Assembly: GCA_965238025.1 (NCBI GenBank) | Contig: OZ250162.1 | Coordinates: 2,790,001-2,854,000, forward strand | Source of the DNA: Pelagihabitans sp965238025 | GTDB taxonomy: Bacteria; Bacteroidota; Bacteroidia; Flavobacteriales; Flavobacteriaceae | Direction of reading: 5' to 3' | DNA: 64,000 nucleotides | Shown here: one piece after another, positions 17,811 to 26,708 of the stretch | How the letters are laid out: the number at the start of each line of letters is the position of its first letter | How positions within the stretch are numbered: the stretch's first letter is position 1 | Notes under the pieces: generated by a model | What the model was told of the DNA's origin: nothing | Seen by the model: only the letters and a program-made list of their open reading frames with translations | Databases searched by the model: none | Translations under genes and position numbers: made by a program

Positions 17811-18254
17811 ATGAAAATGTCTAGGTATTCGTTTATTTCTGTCTTTTTATTGCTTTTAACCACGGCCTGTAAAGTTGAATCACAACCGATAGTTTATGGT
17901 ACGGATGGTTGTCATTTTTGTAGTATGACGATCGTAGATCAACAACACGCGGCGGAATTCGTGACTAAAAAAGGAAAGGCCTTTAAGTTTGATGCGGTGG
18001 AGTGTATGATGAATCAATTAAAGGAAGAAGATGAATCCAAGATTGCACTTTTCTTGGTAAACGATTATGAAAATCCAGGAAAGTTGATCGATGCTTCAAA
18101 CGCTACATACTTAATTACTAGAAGTATTCCCAGTCCGATGGGGGAGTTTTTGACCGCCTTTTCAAACAAGGAAGGAGCGGAGTTTATCCAGTCTAAGGAC
18201 GAAGGTCAACTCTTAACTTGGCCCGAGCTAAAAGAGCGGTTCATGAACCGCTAA
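17811..18254 (+). CDS. nosL: NosL copper chaperone lipoprotein
   Basis: The 147-residue protein starts at ATG 17811 after rejecting an upstream frame that overlaps the previous gene. A lipoprotein signal ends at LTTAC. The NosL core follows: DGCHFCSMTIVD with the CxxCxM Cu(I) site, then FDAVECMM. NosL delivers copper to apo-NosZ in the periplasm. It lies between the membrane protein and the cupin gene in the nos operon. Confidence 0.92.
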   Translation: MKMSRYSFISVFLLLLTTACKVESQPIVYGTDGCHFCSMTIVDQQHAAEFVTKKGKAFKFDAVECMMNQLKEEDESKIALFLVNDYENPGKLIDASNATYLITRSIPSPMGEFLTAFSNKEGAEFIQSKDEGQLLTWPELKERFMNR

Positions 18255-18311
18255 ACCAAAGGTATAGATTTCAATAGGAAAATTAAGAGATTTAAAATAA
18301 AGTAGAATAAA

Positions 18312-18605
18312 ATGTACATTATAAAAGACACCATAAAATCACAAGCTTTCAATGAACTTAAGGTGGAGAAACTTGTGAAAAACGATGCGTTCGAAATACT
18401 GAGTATAAGCTTGGAAAAGGATGCCATATTTCCAGAGCATACGTCTCCCACCAATGCACAACTAATTGTTCTTGAAGGCGATATAGTTTTTCATATTCAT
18501 GGTGAACCTTACCATATAAAGGAGCAACAACATTTCAGTTTTGCCAAAGACGTTCCGCATTGGGTAAAGGCTAATGAGAATTCAAAGTTCCTGATTATAC
18601 GCTGA
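18312..18605 (+). CDS. Small cupin-domain protein
   Basis: The 97-residue protein is a single cupin barrel with a metal-binding-like segment (FPEHTSPTNAQLIVLEG and IHGEPYHIKEQQHFSF). It overlaps nosD by one base (18605) and is therefore translated with the nos genes. It could bind a metal or a small ligand; no specific function is known to me for a cupin in this position. Confidence 0.75.
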   Translation: MYIIKDTIKSQAFNELKVEKLVKNDAFEILSISLEKDAIFPEHTSPTNAQLIVLEGDIVFHIHGEPYHIKEQQHFSFAKDVPHWVKANENSKFLIIR

Positions 18606-19843
18606 TGCTTTATCGATATTACTTCTTATTCTTTTTCTTACTTCTATCTGGGAGTTCACTATGGGCGAAAACCATACCCATTTGTTCTTCTTGCGATATA
18701 AAATCAATAAAGGAAGGGGTGGCACTTGCCTCAGATTTTGATACTCTCCTTGTTAAAAAAGGAACTTATAAGGAATTCAATATTGTCATAGATAAACCCC
18801 TGACACTTTTAGGTAAAGACTACCCGGTAATTGATGGCCAGGACAAAGGAGAGGTAATTACTATCGTTTCAGACGGTGTAACGGTAGACGGTCTTTTTAT
18901 TATCAATGTCGGTACCAGTTATACTTCCGATTATGCGGCTATCCGCGTGGTTGAAAGTGAAAATTTCCTAATTCAAAATGTGGTTTTGGAAAAACTCTTT
19001 TTTGGAATCTACCTTGAAAAATCGAAAAATGGGAAGGTATTTCATAATAAGATCATTGGTGATGCTATCGATGAGTATAATTCAGGAAATGGCATTCAAT
19101 TGTGGTATTCCAAGAATATTGTGGTAGAACAAAATATAGTGCAACACGTTCGTGACGGAATTTATCTGGAGTTTTCTGATAGCATAACCATTCATAATAA
19201 TACCAGCTCAAATAATCTTAGATACGGATTACACTTTATGTTTTCCAATGATGACGTTTATACCGATAATACCTTTGAAAATAATGGGGCAGGAGTGGCA
19301 GTTATGTTTTCTAAAAAGATAAAAATGCATGGGAATACCTTTAAAAAGAACTGGGGGACGACGGCATACGGGATATTGCTAAAGGAAATAAATGATGCAG
19401 AAATTACGGGGAATACCTTTGCCGAAAACACCATTGGGATCAACATAGAAGGGTCTAACCGCATAACATACAAAGACAACGATTTTATCAACAATGGATG
19501 GGCCATAAAGGTAAGGGGAGCTTGCTATACGAACTCATTTACGAACAACAATTTTTTACACAACTCTTTTGATATTTCGTATAACAGTAAGTTGAACGAC
19601 AATGTTTTCGAAAACAATTATTGGAGCGGTTATACGGGTTACGATTTAGATAAAAACGGGATTGGGGATGTACCGTATCGTCCAGTAAAACTATTCTCTT
19701 ATATTGTAAACCGAACTCCTGAGACTATTATATTATTACGAAGCCTGTTTATGGATATCATCGATTTTTCGGAGAAGGTTTCCCCAGTATTTACACCAGA
19801 TAATTTGGTTGATGCTAAACCTCAAATGAAACGATTACGATGA
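18605..19843 (+). CDS. nosD: NosD periplasmic copper-processing protein
   Basis: The 412-residue protein has a Sec signal peptide and many short parallel beta-helix repeats of the carbohydrate-binding/CASH type (repeating N-x-F or N-T-F turns from about residue 110 to 330). That is the NosD fold. With NosF and NosY it forms the complex required for CuZ assembly in NosZ. It overlaps the cupin gene by one base and nosF by four bases (ATGA), which implies coupled translation. Confidence 0.93.
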   Translation: MLYRYYFLFFFLLLSGSSLWAKTIPICSSCDIKSIKEGVALASDFDTLLVKKGTYKEFNIVIDKPLTLLGKDYPVIDGQDKGEVITIVSDGVTVDGLFIINVGTSYTSDYAAIRVVESENFLIQNVVLEKLFFGIYLEKSKNGKVFHNKIIGDAIDEYNSGNGIQLWYSKNIVVEQNIVQHVRDGIYLEFSDSITIHNNTSSNNLRYGLHFMFSNDDVYTDNTFENNGAGVAVMFSKKIKMHGNTFKKNWGTTAYGILLKEINDAEITGNTFAENTIGINIEGSNRITYKDNDFINNGWAIKVRGACYTNSFTNNNFLHNSFDISYNSKLNDNVFENNYWSGYTGYDLDKNGIGDVPYRPVKLFSYIVNRTPETIILLRSLFMDIIDFSEKVSPVFTPDNLVDAKPQMKRLR

Positions 19844-20550
19844 TTCTAATTCAAGATCTACATAAGAAATTCGGAAAAAACCAGGTACTGTCAGGCGTGG
19901 ATTTGACCATTCAAGGAGGAGGTATTTTGGCCATACTAGGCCCCAACGGATCCGGTAAAACCACCCTTATCAAAAGTATATTGGGAATGGTGGTGCCCAA
20001 CAGCGGGAATATTTCTGTTCTGGATAAGGATATCAAGAACAAATGGAAATACCGCCAGGAAATAAACTACCTGCCACAGATTGCCAATTTTCCTGGCAAT
20101 TTAAGGGTGAAAGAATTAATTGGTATGATCAAAAATCTCCGGCAAAAACCTAGTACCGAAGAAGAATTGATCTCAAAATTTGGGTTGCAGGCCTTTCTTG
20201 GTAAAAAACTGAGCACGCTTTCAGGAGGGACCAAACAAAAAGTAAACATTGTCTTGACCTTTATGTTCGATAGCCCTTTAATCATTTTAGATGAGCCCAC
20301 AACCGGCTTGGATCCGGCGGCATTGATTCAATTAAAAGAATTGATTATGAGAGAAAAGAAAAACGGAAAAACCATTTTGATTACTTCACATATTATGCAG
20401 TTTGTTGAGGCTATGGCAGATGAAATTGTATATCTTTTAGAAGGGAAAATCTACTTTAAAGGTCGAATAGAAGAGCTAAAATTCAAGACCGGCCATAGTG
20501 ATTTTGAACATGCCATTGCGGCCATATCAACCCAAAGAACCGATGCTTAA
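19840..20550 (+). CDS. nosF: NosF ABC transporter ATPase
   Basis: The 236-residue ATPase has Walker A GPNGSGKTT near residue 33, signature LSGGTKQK near 127 and Walker B LIILDEPTTGLDP near 147. It powers the NosDFY complex for copper-centre assembly. It overlaps nosD by 4 bp and nosY by 8 bp. Confidence 0.93.
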   Translation: MILIQDLHKKFGKNQVLSGVDLTIQGGGILAILGPNGSGKTTLIKSILGMVVPNSGNISVLDKDIKNKWKYRQEINYLPQIANFPGNLRVKELIGMIKNLRQKPSTEEELISKFGLQAFLGKKLSTLSGGTKQKVNIVLTFMFDSPLIILDEPTTGLDPAALIQLKELIMREKKNGKTILITSHIMQFVEAMADEIVYLLEGKIYFKGRIEELKFKTGHSDFEHAIAAISTQRTDA

Positions 20551-21325
20551 AATATTAAAATATAGTTTCTATGATTTGATACGAAGCCGCTGGAGCTATG
20601 TATATTTTCTATTTTATCTGGCCTTGGGTTTCGTGCTCCTGTTTTTGAACAATGACCTTTCTAAAGCAGTTATCACGCTTATGAACGTGATTATTGTTTT
20701 AGTGCCCTTAATAGGAACCATTTTCGGGGTCATGTATTTCTATAATTCCAAGGAGTTTACCGAACTGCTCTTGGCGCAACCCTTAAAACGGTCAACTATT
20801 TTTCTGGGGCAATATTTTGGGGTGGCTGGATCGCTGACTTTAAGTTTGGTTATTGGCCTAGGTATTCCCTTTATGCTATACGGATTATTTAGAAGTGATG
20901 CAATTTGGGACTTTTCGTTACTTCTAATAACGGGAAGTTTTTTGACCTTTATTTTTACCGGATTGGCTTTCAATATTGCACTTTCCAACGAGAATAAGAT
21001 CAAGGGATTTGGCTACGCCGTATTACTCTGGCTTTTTTTGGCGGTCATTTACGATGGCCTCTTTTTATTATCCCTTATTGTTTTTGAAGAATACCCCTTG
21101 GATAACTTTTCCTTAGGTGCCACAATGTTGAACCCTATTGACCTTTCCAGGACATTAATTCTTTTAAAACTTGATATCTCTGCCTTGTTGGGTTATACCG
21201 GGGCTGTTTTTAAACAATTTTTTGGTACCAACCTTGGTTTGTTCGTTTCAATAGGCGTTTTGTTATTATGGACAGTTCTGCCTGTTTGGCGATTGGCATA
21301 CAAATCCAAAAAGAAGGATTTTTAG
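20543..21325 (+). CDS. nosY: NosY ABC transporter permease
   Basis: The 260-residue membrane protein starts at ATG 20543, overlapping the end of nosF. It has about six hydrophobic segments typical of ABC-2 permeases, such as VLLFLNNDL, LIGTIFGVMYF and LLLWTVLPVW. It is the last nos gene; the next gene has its own operator and promoter. Confidence 0.9.
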   Translation: MLKILKYSFYDLIRSRWSYVYFLFYLALGFVLLFLNNDLSKAVITLMNVIIVLVPLIGTIFGVMYFYNSKEFTELLLAQPLKRSTIFLGQYFGVAGSLTLSLVIGLGIPFMLYGLFRSDAIWDFSLLLITGSFLTFIFTGLAFNIALSNENKIKGFGYAVLLWLFLAVIYDGLFLLSLIVFEEYPLDNFSLGATMLNPIDLSRTLILLKLDISALLGYTGAVFKQFFGTNLGLFVSIGVLLLWTVLPVWRLAYKSKKKDF

Positions 21326-21385
21326 AAATCACATCACCCCCGGCTCTCTAAAACACTTCAAATACAGAAGATAAATTTGTCAAGC

Positions 21386-21428
21386 TGACATTTATCATAA
21401 TTATCATGCTTGGATAATGATACCTTGA
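21386..21428 (+). promoter_or_regulatory. Fnr-type operator and -7 element for CBS protein
   Basis: TGACATTTATCA at 21386-21397 is followed after 23 bp by TACCTTGA at 21421-21428, a weaker match to TAnnTTTG but at the same distance as in the other promoters. The CBS gene starts at 21455. Confidence 0.68.
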
Positions 21429-21454
21429 AGTATGAAATTTAAAATCTATCAATT

Positions 21455-21874
21455 ATGAAAAAGCGTGTGCCAGTATCACAAATAATGACAAAAAATGTAA
21501 TTACCTTAAGTGTTAAAAATGACCTGAATACTGCGGAAGAACTTTTTAAAAAACACCATATTCGCCATATACCGGTAACTTCAGGAGAAGAAGTCTTAGG
21601 CATGCTAAGTTATACAGATCTTATGCGCATTAGTTTTGCCGACGCCATCAATGAAAATGAACAAGATGTAGATACCATGGTCTATAATATGTTTTCCATA
21701 GAGCAGGTTATGGTAAAAAATGTGGAAAGCGTAAGTTCAAAAAGTACCATTCAGGAAGTGGCCGAAGTTTTGGCCAGTAAGGATTTTCATGCTTTACCGG
21801 TTGTAGATAATGGCAAGCTAGAAGGTATCGTCACCACGACCGATTTAATCAATTACCTGCTAGATCAATATTGA
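21455..21874 (+). CDS. CBS-domain pair protein
   Basis: The 139-residue protein consists almost wholly of two CBS domains (VSQIMTKNVITLS... and IEQVMVKNVESVS...), which bind adenosyl ligands and sense energy or redox state. It carries no enzyme domain. Its own Fnr-type operator joins it to the low-oxygen regulon, although it directly follows the nos operon. A terminator follows. Confidence 0.88.
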   Translation: MKKRVPVSQIMTKNVITLSVKNDLNTAEELFKKHHIRHIPVTSGEEVLGMLSYTDLMRISFADAINENEQDVDTMVYNMFSIEQVMVKNVESVSSKSTIQEVAEVLASKDFHALPVVDNGKLEGIVTTTDLINYLLDQY

Positions 21875-21919
21875 TTTAAAAGAAAATAGAAAGGATATAC
21901 TTTACGGTGGTTTTTAGGT

Positions 21920-21970
21920 CGGGGCAATATTGGCAATGGTCAGCTAATTTTGCCCCGATTCCGTTTTTTA
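21920..21970 (+). terminator. Intrinsic terminator after CBS gene
   Basis: CGGGGCAA (21920-21927) pairs with TTGCCCCG (21950-21957) across a 22-base loop, and ATTCCGTTTTTT follows. The remaining bases to 22146 show no gene. Confidence 0.6.
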
Positions 21971-22146
21971 TCATCCGTTTAAAATGCCAGAAAGAATATG
22001 AGCTGTTGTACGTCAGATGTAGGCGCTTTTCTAGTTAAAAACTTTTTACAAGCCGCTTATTAATATCTGTTAGTCCTTATCTTTTTTCTAAGTATTCGTT
22101 GATGACCAAATCTTTAAATTATTCCTGTTTATAGAATTATCTTTAC

Positions 22147-22842
22147 TCAAACAATATTTAACGCAATTTCTATCATTTTTTCAAAGGAGCTTTCTCTTTC
22201 CTTGGTGGTGCACTCCTCCTTGGTTACCAAGGAATCGGAAATGGTCAAAATGGCCAAGGCCTTTACCTTATTTTTAGCTGCAATGGTATACAGCCCTGCA
22301 GCTTCCATTTCTGCACATAAAACGCCATATTCGGCCCATTTTTTATAAGAATCCGGATTAACGGCATAAAATTGATCCGCAGAAAGAACGTTGCCGATTT
22401 TTATGGGCAGTTTTTTTTCCTTTCCGTATGAAGCGGCTTTCATTAAAAGGTCAAAATCAGCAGTAGGGGCAAAGTAGGCGCCATTAAAATGATTATTGAT
22501 CCCTGACGTGGTTGAAGCCGACATGGCAATTACAATATCCCGGATTTTTACATGGGACTGATAAGACCCGGCGGAACCTACACGTATCAGGTTTTTAACA
22601 CCGTAACCGTGAATTAGCTCGTGGTAATAGATCATCGCCGATGGGATGCCCATACCACTACCTTGAACAGAAATTCGCTTACCCGCATATTCCCCGGTGT
22701 ATCCTAACATGCCTCTCACTTCATTATAACAAACTGCATTTTCCAGAAAGGTTTCTGCAATCCATTTGGCACGTAGGGGGTCTCCCGGTAGCAATACGGT
22801 TTCGGCAATATCATTTTTATCGGCGTTGATGTGAAGACTCAT
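22147..22842 (-). CDS. deoD: Purine nucleoside phosphorylase, DeoD type
   Basis: The 231-residue enzyme splits purine (deoxy)nucleosides with phosphate. I start at ATG 22842 (MSLHINADK) rather than the longer frame. Phosphate and substrate motifs LPGDPLRAKWIA, RVGSAGSYQ and CAEMEAAGLY are those of the hexameric bacterial type. It follows deoC by 10 bp on the same strand, making a nucleoside salvage operon. Confidence 0.92.
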   Translation of the reverse strand: MSLHINADKNDIAETVLLPGDPLRAKWIAETFLENAVCYNEVRGMLGYTGEYAGKRISVQGSGMGIPSAMIYYHELIHGYGVKNLIRVGSAGSYQSHVKIRDIVIAMSASTTSGINNHFNGAYFAPTADFDLLMKAASYGKEKKLPIKIGNVLSADQFYAVNPDSYKKWAEYGVLCAEMEAAGLYTIAAKNKVKALAILTISDSLVTKEECTTKERESSFEKMIEIALNIV

Positions 22843-22852
22843 AATTTTGATT

Positions 22853-23494
22853 TTATTTGGCACATATTGCTATTCCCGACGAGGTGCCTATCCGGGAAAC
22901 ACCAAGTGCGATATATTCTAATGCGGTAGACCTATCTTTTATCCCTCCTGAGGCTTTTATTTTAGCCCTGTTTCCTACAACAGTTTTCATTAGTTGAAGG
23001 TCTTCAAGAGTAGCCCCTCCCGTTCCGAAACCGGTCGAGGTTTTTACAAAATCAGCTTTGCCTTCAAGTGATAGTGAACAGCCTATTTGTTTTTCATCGT
23101 CGGTTAAATAACAGGTCTCAATAATTACCTTTAATACTTTGGCGCCGATGGCTTCTTTTATACTTTTGATTTCATCCTTGACCTTATCGTATAGCCCTGC
23201 TTTTAACCAACCTATATTGATGACCATATCAATTTCATCGGCACCCTGTTCAGTGCAATATAGGGCTTCGTCAATTTTTGATGCTGTAGCCATTGCCCCG
23301 AGCGGGAAACCGATAACGGCAGCAAGCTTCACATCTGAGCCTTTCAACTCTTTTTTAGCCAAAGGCACATAACAGCTATTTACACAAACGGCATAGAACC
23401 CATAGGTCTTTGCTTCGGTGCACAAGCGTAAGATATCGGCCGGTATGGCAGTGGCTTTTAATAGGGTATGATCTATATAGTGTGCTATTTGCAT
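22853..23494 (-). CDS. deoC: Deoxyribose-phosphate aldolase
   Basis: The 213-residue class I aldolase cleaves deoxyribose 5-phosphate to acetaldehyde and glyceraldehyde 3-phosphate. The Schiff-base lysine is in DFVKTSTGFG, and VIIETCYLTD precedes it. It lies 20 bp after the CoA-transferase gene and upstream of deoD, so the three are probably cotranscribed. Confidence 0.93.
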   Translation of the reverse strand: MQIAHYIDHTLLKATAIPADILRLCTEAKTYGFYAVCVNSCYVPLAKKELKGSDVKLAAVIGFPLGAMATASKIDEALYCTEQGADEIDMVINIGWLKAGLYDKVKDEIKSIKEAIGAKVLKVIIETCYLTDDEKQIGCSLSLEGKADFVKTSTGFGTGGATLEDLQLMKTVVGNRAKIKASGGIKDRSTALEYIALGVSRIGTSSGIAICAK

Positions 23495-23514
23495 AAATGT
23501 AATTTTAAATAAGC

Positions 23515-24789
23515 TTAATTGTTACTTCCAAAACGCTCAAAAGATGCTTCCTCTAAAGTTTCCCTATGATTCGGATGCGCAATTGAAATTAAGGCATTTG
23601 CCCGTTCTTTGAGGTTTTTTCCAAAAAGATTTACTACACCATATTCGGTGGCAACATAGTGTACATGCGCACGGGTCGTTGTTATACCGGCACCTTGTTT
23701 CAGGTAGGGGGTAATTTTTGAAATACCCTTTGCGGTAATCGAAGGCATCGCAAAAATAGGTTTCCCACCCTGTGATAAAGAGGCCCCACGAATAAAATCC
23801 ATTTGCCCGCCAACCCCTGAATACTGTCTATTTCCAATAGTGTCGGCACAAACTTGACCAGTAAGATCTATTTCAATAGCACTATTGATTGCCGTTACCT
23901 TAGGGTTTTTTCTAATAATAGCCGTGTCATTGGTATAGCCGGCTTCCTTAAAATGTACCAACGGATTATCGTCTACAAAATCATATAATCCCTGCGAACC
24001 AACGGCAAAACAAGTTACGATTTTTCCGGTCTTTATTTCTTTGTCCTCTCCGGTAATCACCCCTTTTTCGATCAAGGGTAACACACCATCCGAGAACATT
24101 TCCGTATGGATGCCCAGACGTTTGTGATTTTCCAGGTTGTTTAGGACCGCATTTGGAATATTACCGATTCCCATCTGCAGGGTAGCACCATCTTCGATCA
24201 GTCCGGCAACATGCTTTCCAATTTGCTGCTCGACCTCTGAAATGGGCGCAACCCCATGGGTATGGATTGGGGAGTTAACTTCAATGGCACAATCGATATT
24301 TTTAATATGGATGATACCATCGCCATGTGTTCTAGGTACAAAAGGGTTTATTTGTGCGATTACTTTTTTGGCGGTCTGAATGGCCGGTAGGGCGATATCT
24401 ACAGAAACGCCTAAGGAGCAAAACCCATGTTTGTCCGGTGGTGAAACTTGAACAATGGCCACATCCAAGGGCAAAATATTCCTCCGGAAGAGCAAATGTA
24501 TTTCACTAAGAAAAATGGGGATATAATCGCCTTGGGCACTGTTTACCATACTCCGGACATTGCCACCTACGAAACAACTATTCATTCGAAAGCTACTGCT
24601 ATAGGGCGGGTTGGCATATTTGGCGTTTCCTTCAGTATGTATAGATATGATTTCTACATTTCGCAGTTCTTTGTGCCTCTCGCATAGGGCATCAATGAGC
24701 GTGTTGGGTGTCATGGCTGCACCTTGTAAAAAAACGCGATTGCCAGATTGTATTAAAGAAGCGGCCTCAACCGCAGTTACGATGCGCAT
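23515..24789 (-). CDS. Acetyl-CoA hydrolase/4-hydroxybutyrate CoA-transferase family
   Basis: The 424-residue protein is a class I CoA-transferase of the acetyl-CoA hydrolase/transferase family. Motifs include LQMGIGNIPNAVL in the CoA-binding half and GVGGQMDFIRGAS in the C-terminal half. The catalytic glutamate is expected in the AINSAIEIDLTG segment. It moves CoA between acetate, butyrate or 4-hydroxybutyrate in the cytoplasm; which acid is used is unknown. The adjacent deoC releases acetaldehyde, but a metabolic link is only a guess. Confidence 0.85.
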   Translation of the reverse strand: MRIVTAVEAASLIQSGNRVFLQGAAMTPNTLIDALCERHKELRNVEIISIHTEGNAKYANPPYSSSFRMNSCFVGGNVRSMVNSAQGDYIPIFLSEIHLLFRRNILPLDVAIVQVSPPDKHGFCSLGVSVDIALPAIQTAKKVIAQINPFVPRTHGDGIIHIKNIDCAIEVNSPIHTHGVAPISEVEQQIGKHVAGLIEDGATLQMGIGNIPNAVLNNLENHKRLGIHTEMFSDGVLPLIEKGVITGEDKEIKTGKIVTCFAVGSQGLYDFVDDNPLVHFKEAGYTNDTAIIRKNPKVTAINSAIEIDLTGQVCADTIGNRQYSGVGGQMDFIRGASLSQGGKPIFAMPSITAKGISKITPYLKQGAGITTTRAHVHYVATEYGVVNLFGKNLKERANALISIAHPNHRETLEEASFERFGSNN

Positions 24790-24870
24790 AATATGAATTT
24801 AAAGGTGCAAATATCCAAAGGGGTTTTATTTCAAAATATGACAATAAACATGTTTTTTTGATTATAAAAA

Positions 24871-25359
24871 TCAGGACAGAACGCTCATCATAAACAGATA
24901 TAATTCTTCCATTTGTGGTCTTCCTTTTTTCTTTCCCATTCTTCCGAAAACATAAAGAACAAACCAAATTAGGACCAAAAACACCATACCCCCTAACTGA
25001 ATACCGTAAGGTTTATCCAACGAAGCACTTGAATACGCCCAAATCCCTAAAATAATAAACAAGGTAGCCACCCCGAAATGGAGGAACATAAAAAAAGTCC
25101 ATAGGGCAGGGTTGGGGCCAAAAATACCATAGAGGCGGCAATTTCCGTCATCTATGGAATCAATTTCCAGATGTAATTGTGGGGACCAAAACTGATTGTT
25201 TTTCTTATTGAATTTTATAAAGATGTGCTCATCCAAACGTTTGATCAAAAAGGGTTTTCGTTCAGATTTTTCAAAGGCACTCAGTACTTCTTCCTTGGGA
25301 TCGGCTAGTTCCAGTTGAAACCTTGGTCTTAGGACGATATCATTCGGTAGGGTTTTCAC
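24871..25359 (-). CDS. Uncharacterised two-helix membrane protein
   Basis: The 162-residue protein begins at a GTG (25359). It has a soluble N-terminal half with beta-strand character (DEHIFIKF... SPQLHLEI) and two transmembrane segments in the C-terminal half (FHFG/VATLFIILGIWAY and GGMVFLVLIWFVLYVFG). I do not recognise the family. It is the last gene on the minus strand downstream of the cbb3 assembly genes, 18 bp after the TauE/SafE-like gene, so a part in oxidase assembly is possible but not shown. Confidence 0.55.
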   Translation of the reverse strand: MKTLPNDIVLRPRFQLELADPKEEVLSAFEKSERKPFLIKRLDEHIFIKFNKKNNQFWSPQLHLEIDSIDDGNCRLYGIFGPNPALWTFFMFLHFGVATLFIILGIWAYSSASLDKPYGIQLGGMVFLVLIWFVLYVFGRMGKKKGRPQMEELYLFMMSVLS

Positions 25360-25377
25360 CTTTTCGTATATAAAGGA

Positions 25378-26082
25378 TTATTCATGACACTCTATTTGTG
25401 TTGATACAACTTCCCCGATGGGTTCGGGAGAAAGGTAGGGTATACCAAGGCCTAGGCCTCTAAGAATAAACAACACTCCTATCATCACCACAAAAACGGG
25501 AATCAGTTTTTGTACCTTTTGTTTGGCTGCTCCCTTTAGGAGTGCGCTAAAATAAACGGTAGCGGTCATTAAAGGAATGGTGCCCAGACCGAACAAGATC
25601 ATATACAACCCTCCTTCCAAGCTGCTTCCCATAGCGATTGCACCAAAAAGCGCCATGTATACAAGACCGCAAGGAAGAAATCCATTTAAAAAACCAATGG
25701 TCAGAAAGGTGTCTGGGGATTTCTTCTTTAGTTCTTGCCCTAGCCGATTTTTAACTTCTGATATGACCTTGTAGATGGGTTTTGACAGGTTGTATTTGTT
25801 AAAAGTTCTGTAGGGAATAAGTACTATGACAATCATCAATATACCAATCGCGATAGACAGACTTTGCTGCATTCCAAAAACATAAAGCCCTTTTCCGAGG
25901 AGACCGAATACCAACCCGATGCTCCCGTAAGCCAGAAGACGACCAAAATGATAAAGGAATATCTGACCGAATTTTTTAAAACTATTAGATCGATCAACCG
26001 GTAGCATAAAAGCAATTGGCCCGCACATACCAACGCAATGCAGGCTTCCCATTAATCCCAATATGAGGGCAGATAACAACAT
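25378..26082 (-). CDS. Sulfite exporter TauE/SafE-like (UreH_2/DsbD_2) membrane protein
   Basis: The 234-residue protein has about six transmembrane segments and starts LGLMGSLHCVGMCGPI, the CxxxC-containing signature of the UreH_2/DsbD_2 family. In Bacteroidetes and proteobacteria such proteins accompany cbb3 oxidase genes and are linked to copper or thiol handling. Here it follows the fixH gene. Function is inferred from this context; sulfite export is only the family name. Confidence 0.78.
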   Translation of the reverse strand: MLLSALILGLMGSLHCVGMCGPIAFMLPVDRSNSFKKFGQIFLYHFGRLLAYGSIGLVFGLLGKGLYVFGMQQSLSIAIGILMIVIVLIPYRTFNKYNLSKPIYKVISEVKNRLGQELKKKSPDTFLTIGFLNGFLPCGLVYMALFGAIAMGSSLEGGLYMILFGLGTIPLMTATVYFSALLKGAAKQKVQKLIPVFVVMIGVLFILRGLGLGIPYLSPEPIGEVVSTQIECHE

Positions 26083-26189
26083 TTTCTTTTATTTGTCTTT
26101 GTGGGCCAAGCGGAGCAATCTGCCAGTTAACAGTGCAGATAATTCAAAAGTTTGCTTCGTGCCTTGTAAAGACGTATAGATTCTATTTT

Positions 26190-26636
26190 TTAATATGTAA
26201 TACTCTTTTTATGCAAATATTCCTTCCCTTTATGATTCCAATTAATTTTAATGTCCCAACGACCATCCAACAGGCGTTTCTCAGGTATGAGTAAATGTGA
26301 ATTGGATAAACTTATGGGTAAATCAAAATCCAAGTGCTTGTTAGATGGTCTGTATAGAGACACTGTTCCTTGTACATTTTTATTTTCTAAGCCGTCGGGA
26401 AAAGCAATGAGCAACCCCTCAGGCGTTTTAGTGATTTTAAGTTGTTCTGAGGCGTTTTTGGCATTAGTTTCCGCATCGATTTCTTTTTGGTAACCGAGTT
26501 CTGCCCTATAATATTCCTCCGTTACCAAATCGTGGTTGGCACTATCGTCCATGCTCATTCGCACAACGAAGAAAAGAATAAAACCAATAAAGCATATAAA
26601 AGCGATTACAATTGCTGTTCCCCAATTTATTTTCAT
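26190..26636 (-). CDS. ccoH: FixH/CcoH cbb3 oxidase assembly protein
   Basis: The 148-residue protein has one N-terminal transmembrane segment (AIVIAFICFIGFILFFVV) followed by the FixH pattern with NHDLVTEEYYRAELGYQKEID near residues 34-54. It is needed for cbb3 oxidase maturation at the inner membrane. It lies 72 bp after ccoG and before the TauE/SafE-like gene. Confidence 0.88.
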   Translation of the reverse strand: MKINWGTAIVIAFICFIGFILFFVVRMSMDDSANHDLVTEEYYRAELGYQKEIDAETNAKNASEQLKITKTPEGLLIAFPDGLENKNVQGTVSLYRPSNKHLDFDLPISLSNSHLLIPEKRLLDGRWDIKINWNHKGKEYLHKKSITY

Positions 26637-26708
26637 AATTAAATTATTTTAACTTCATTTCCATGAATATGGAAATCTATTCGCATCTCGTATTTCTACC
26701 CGCGGACC

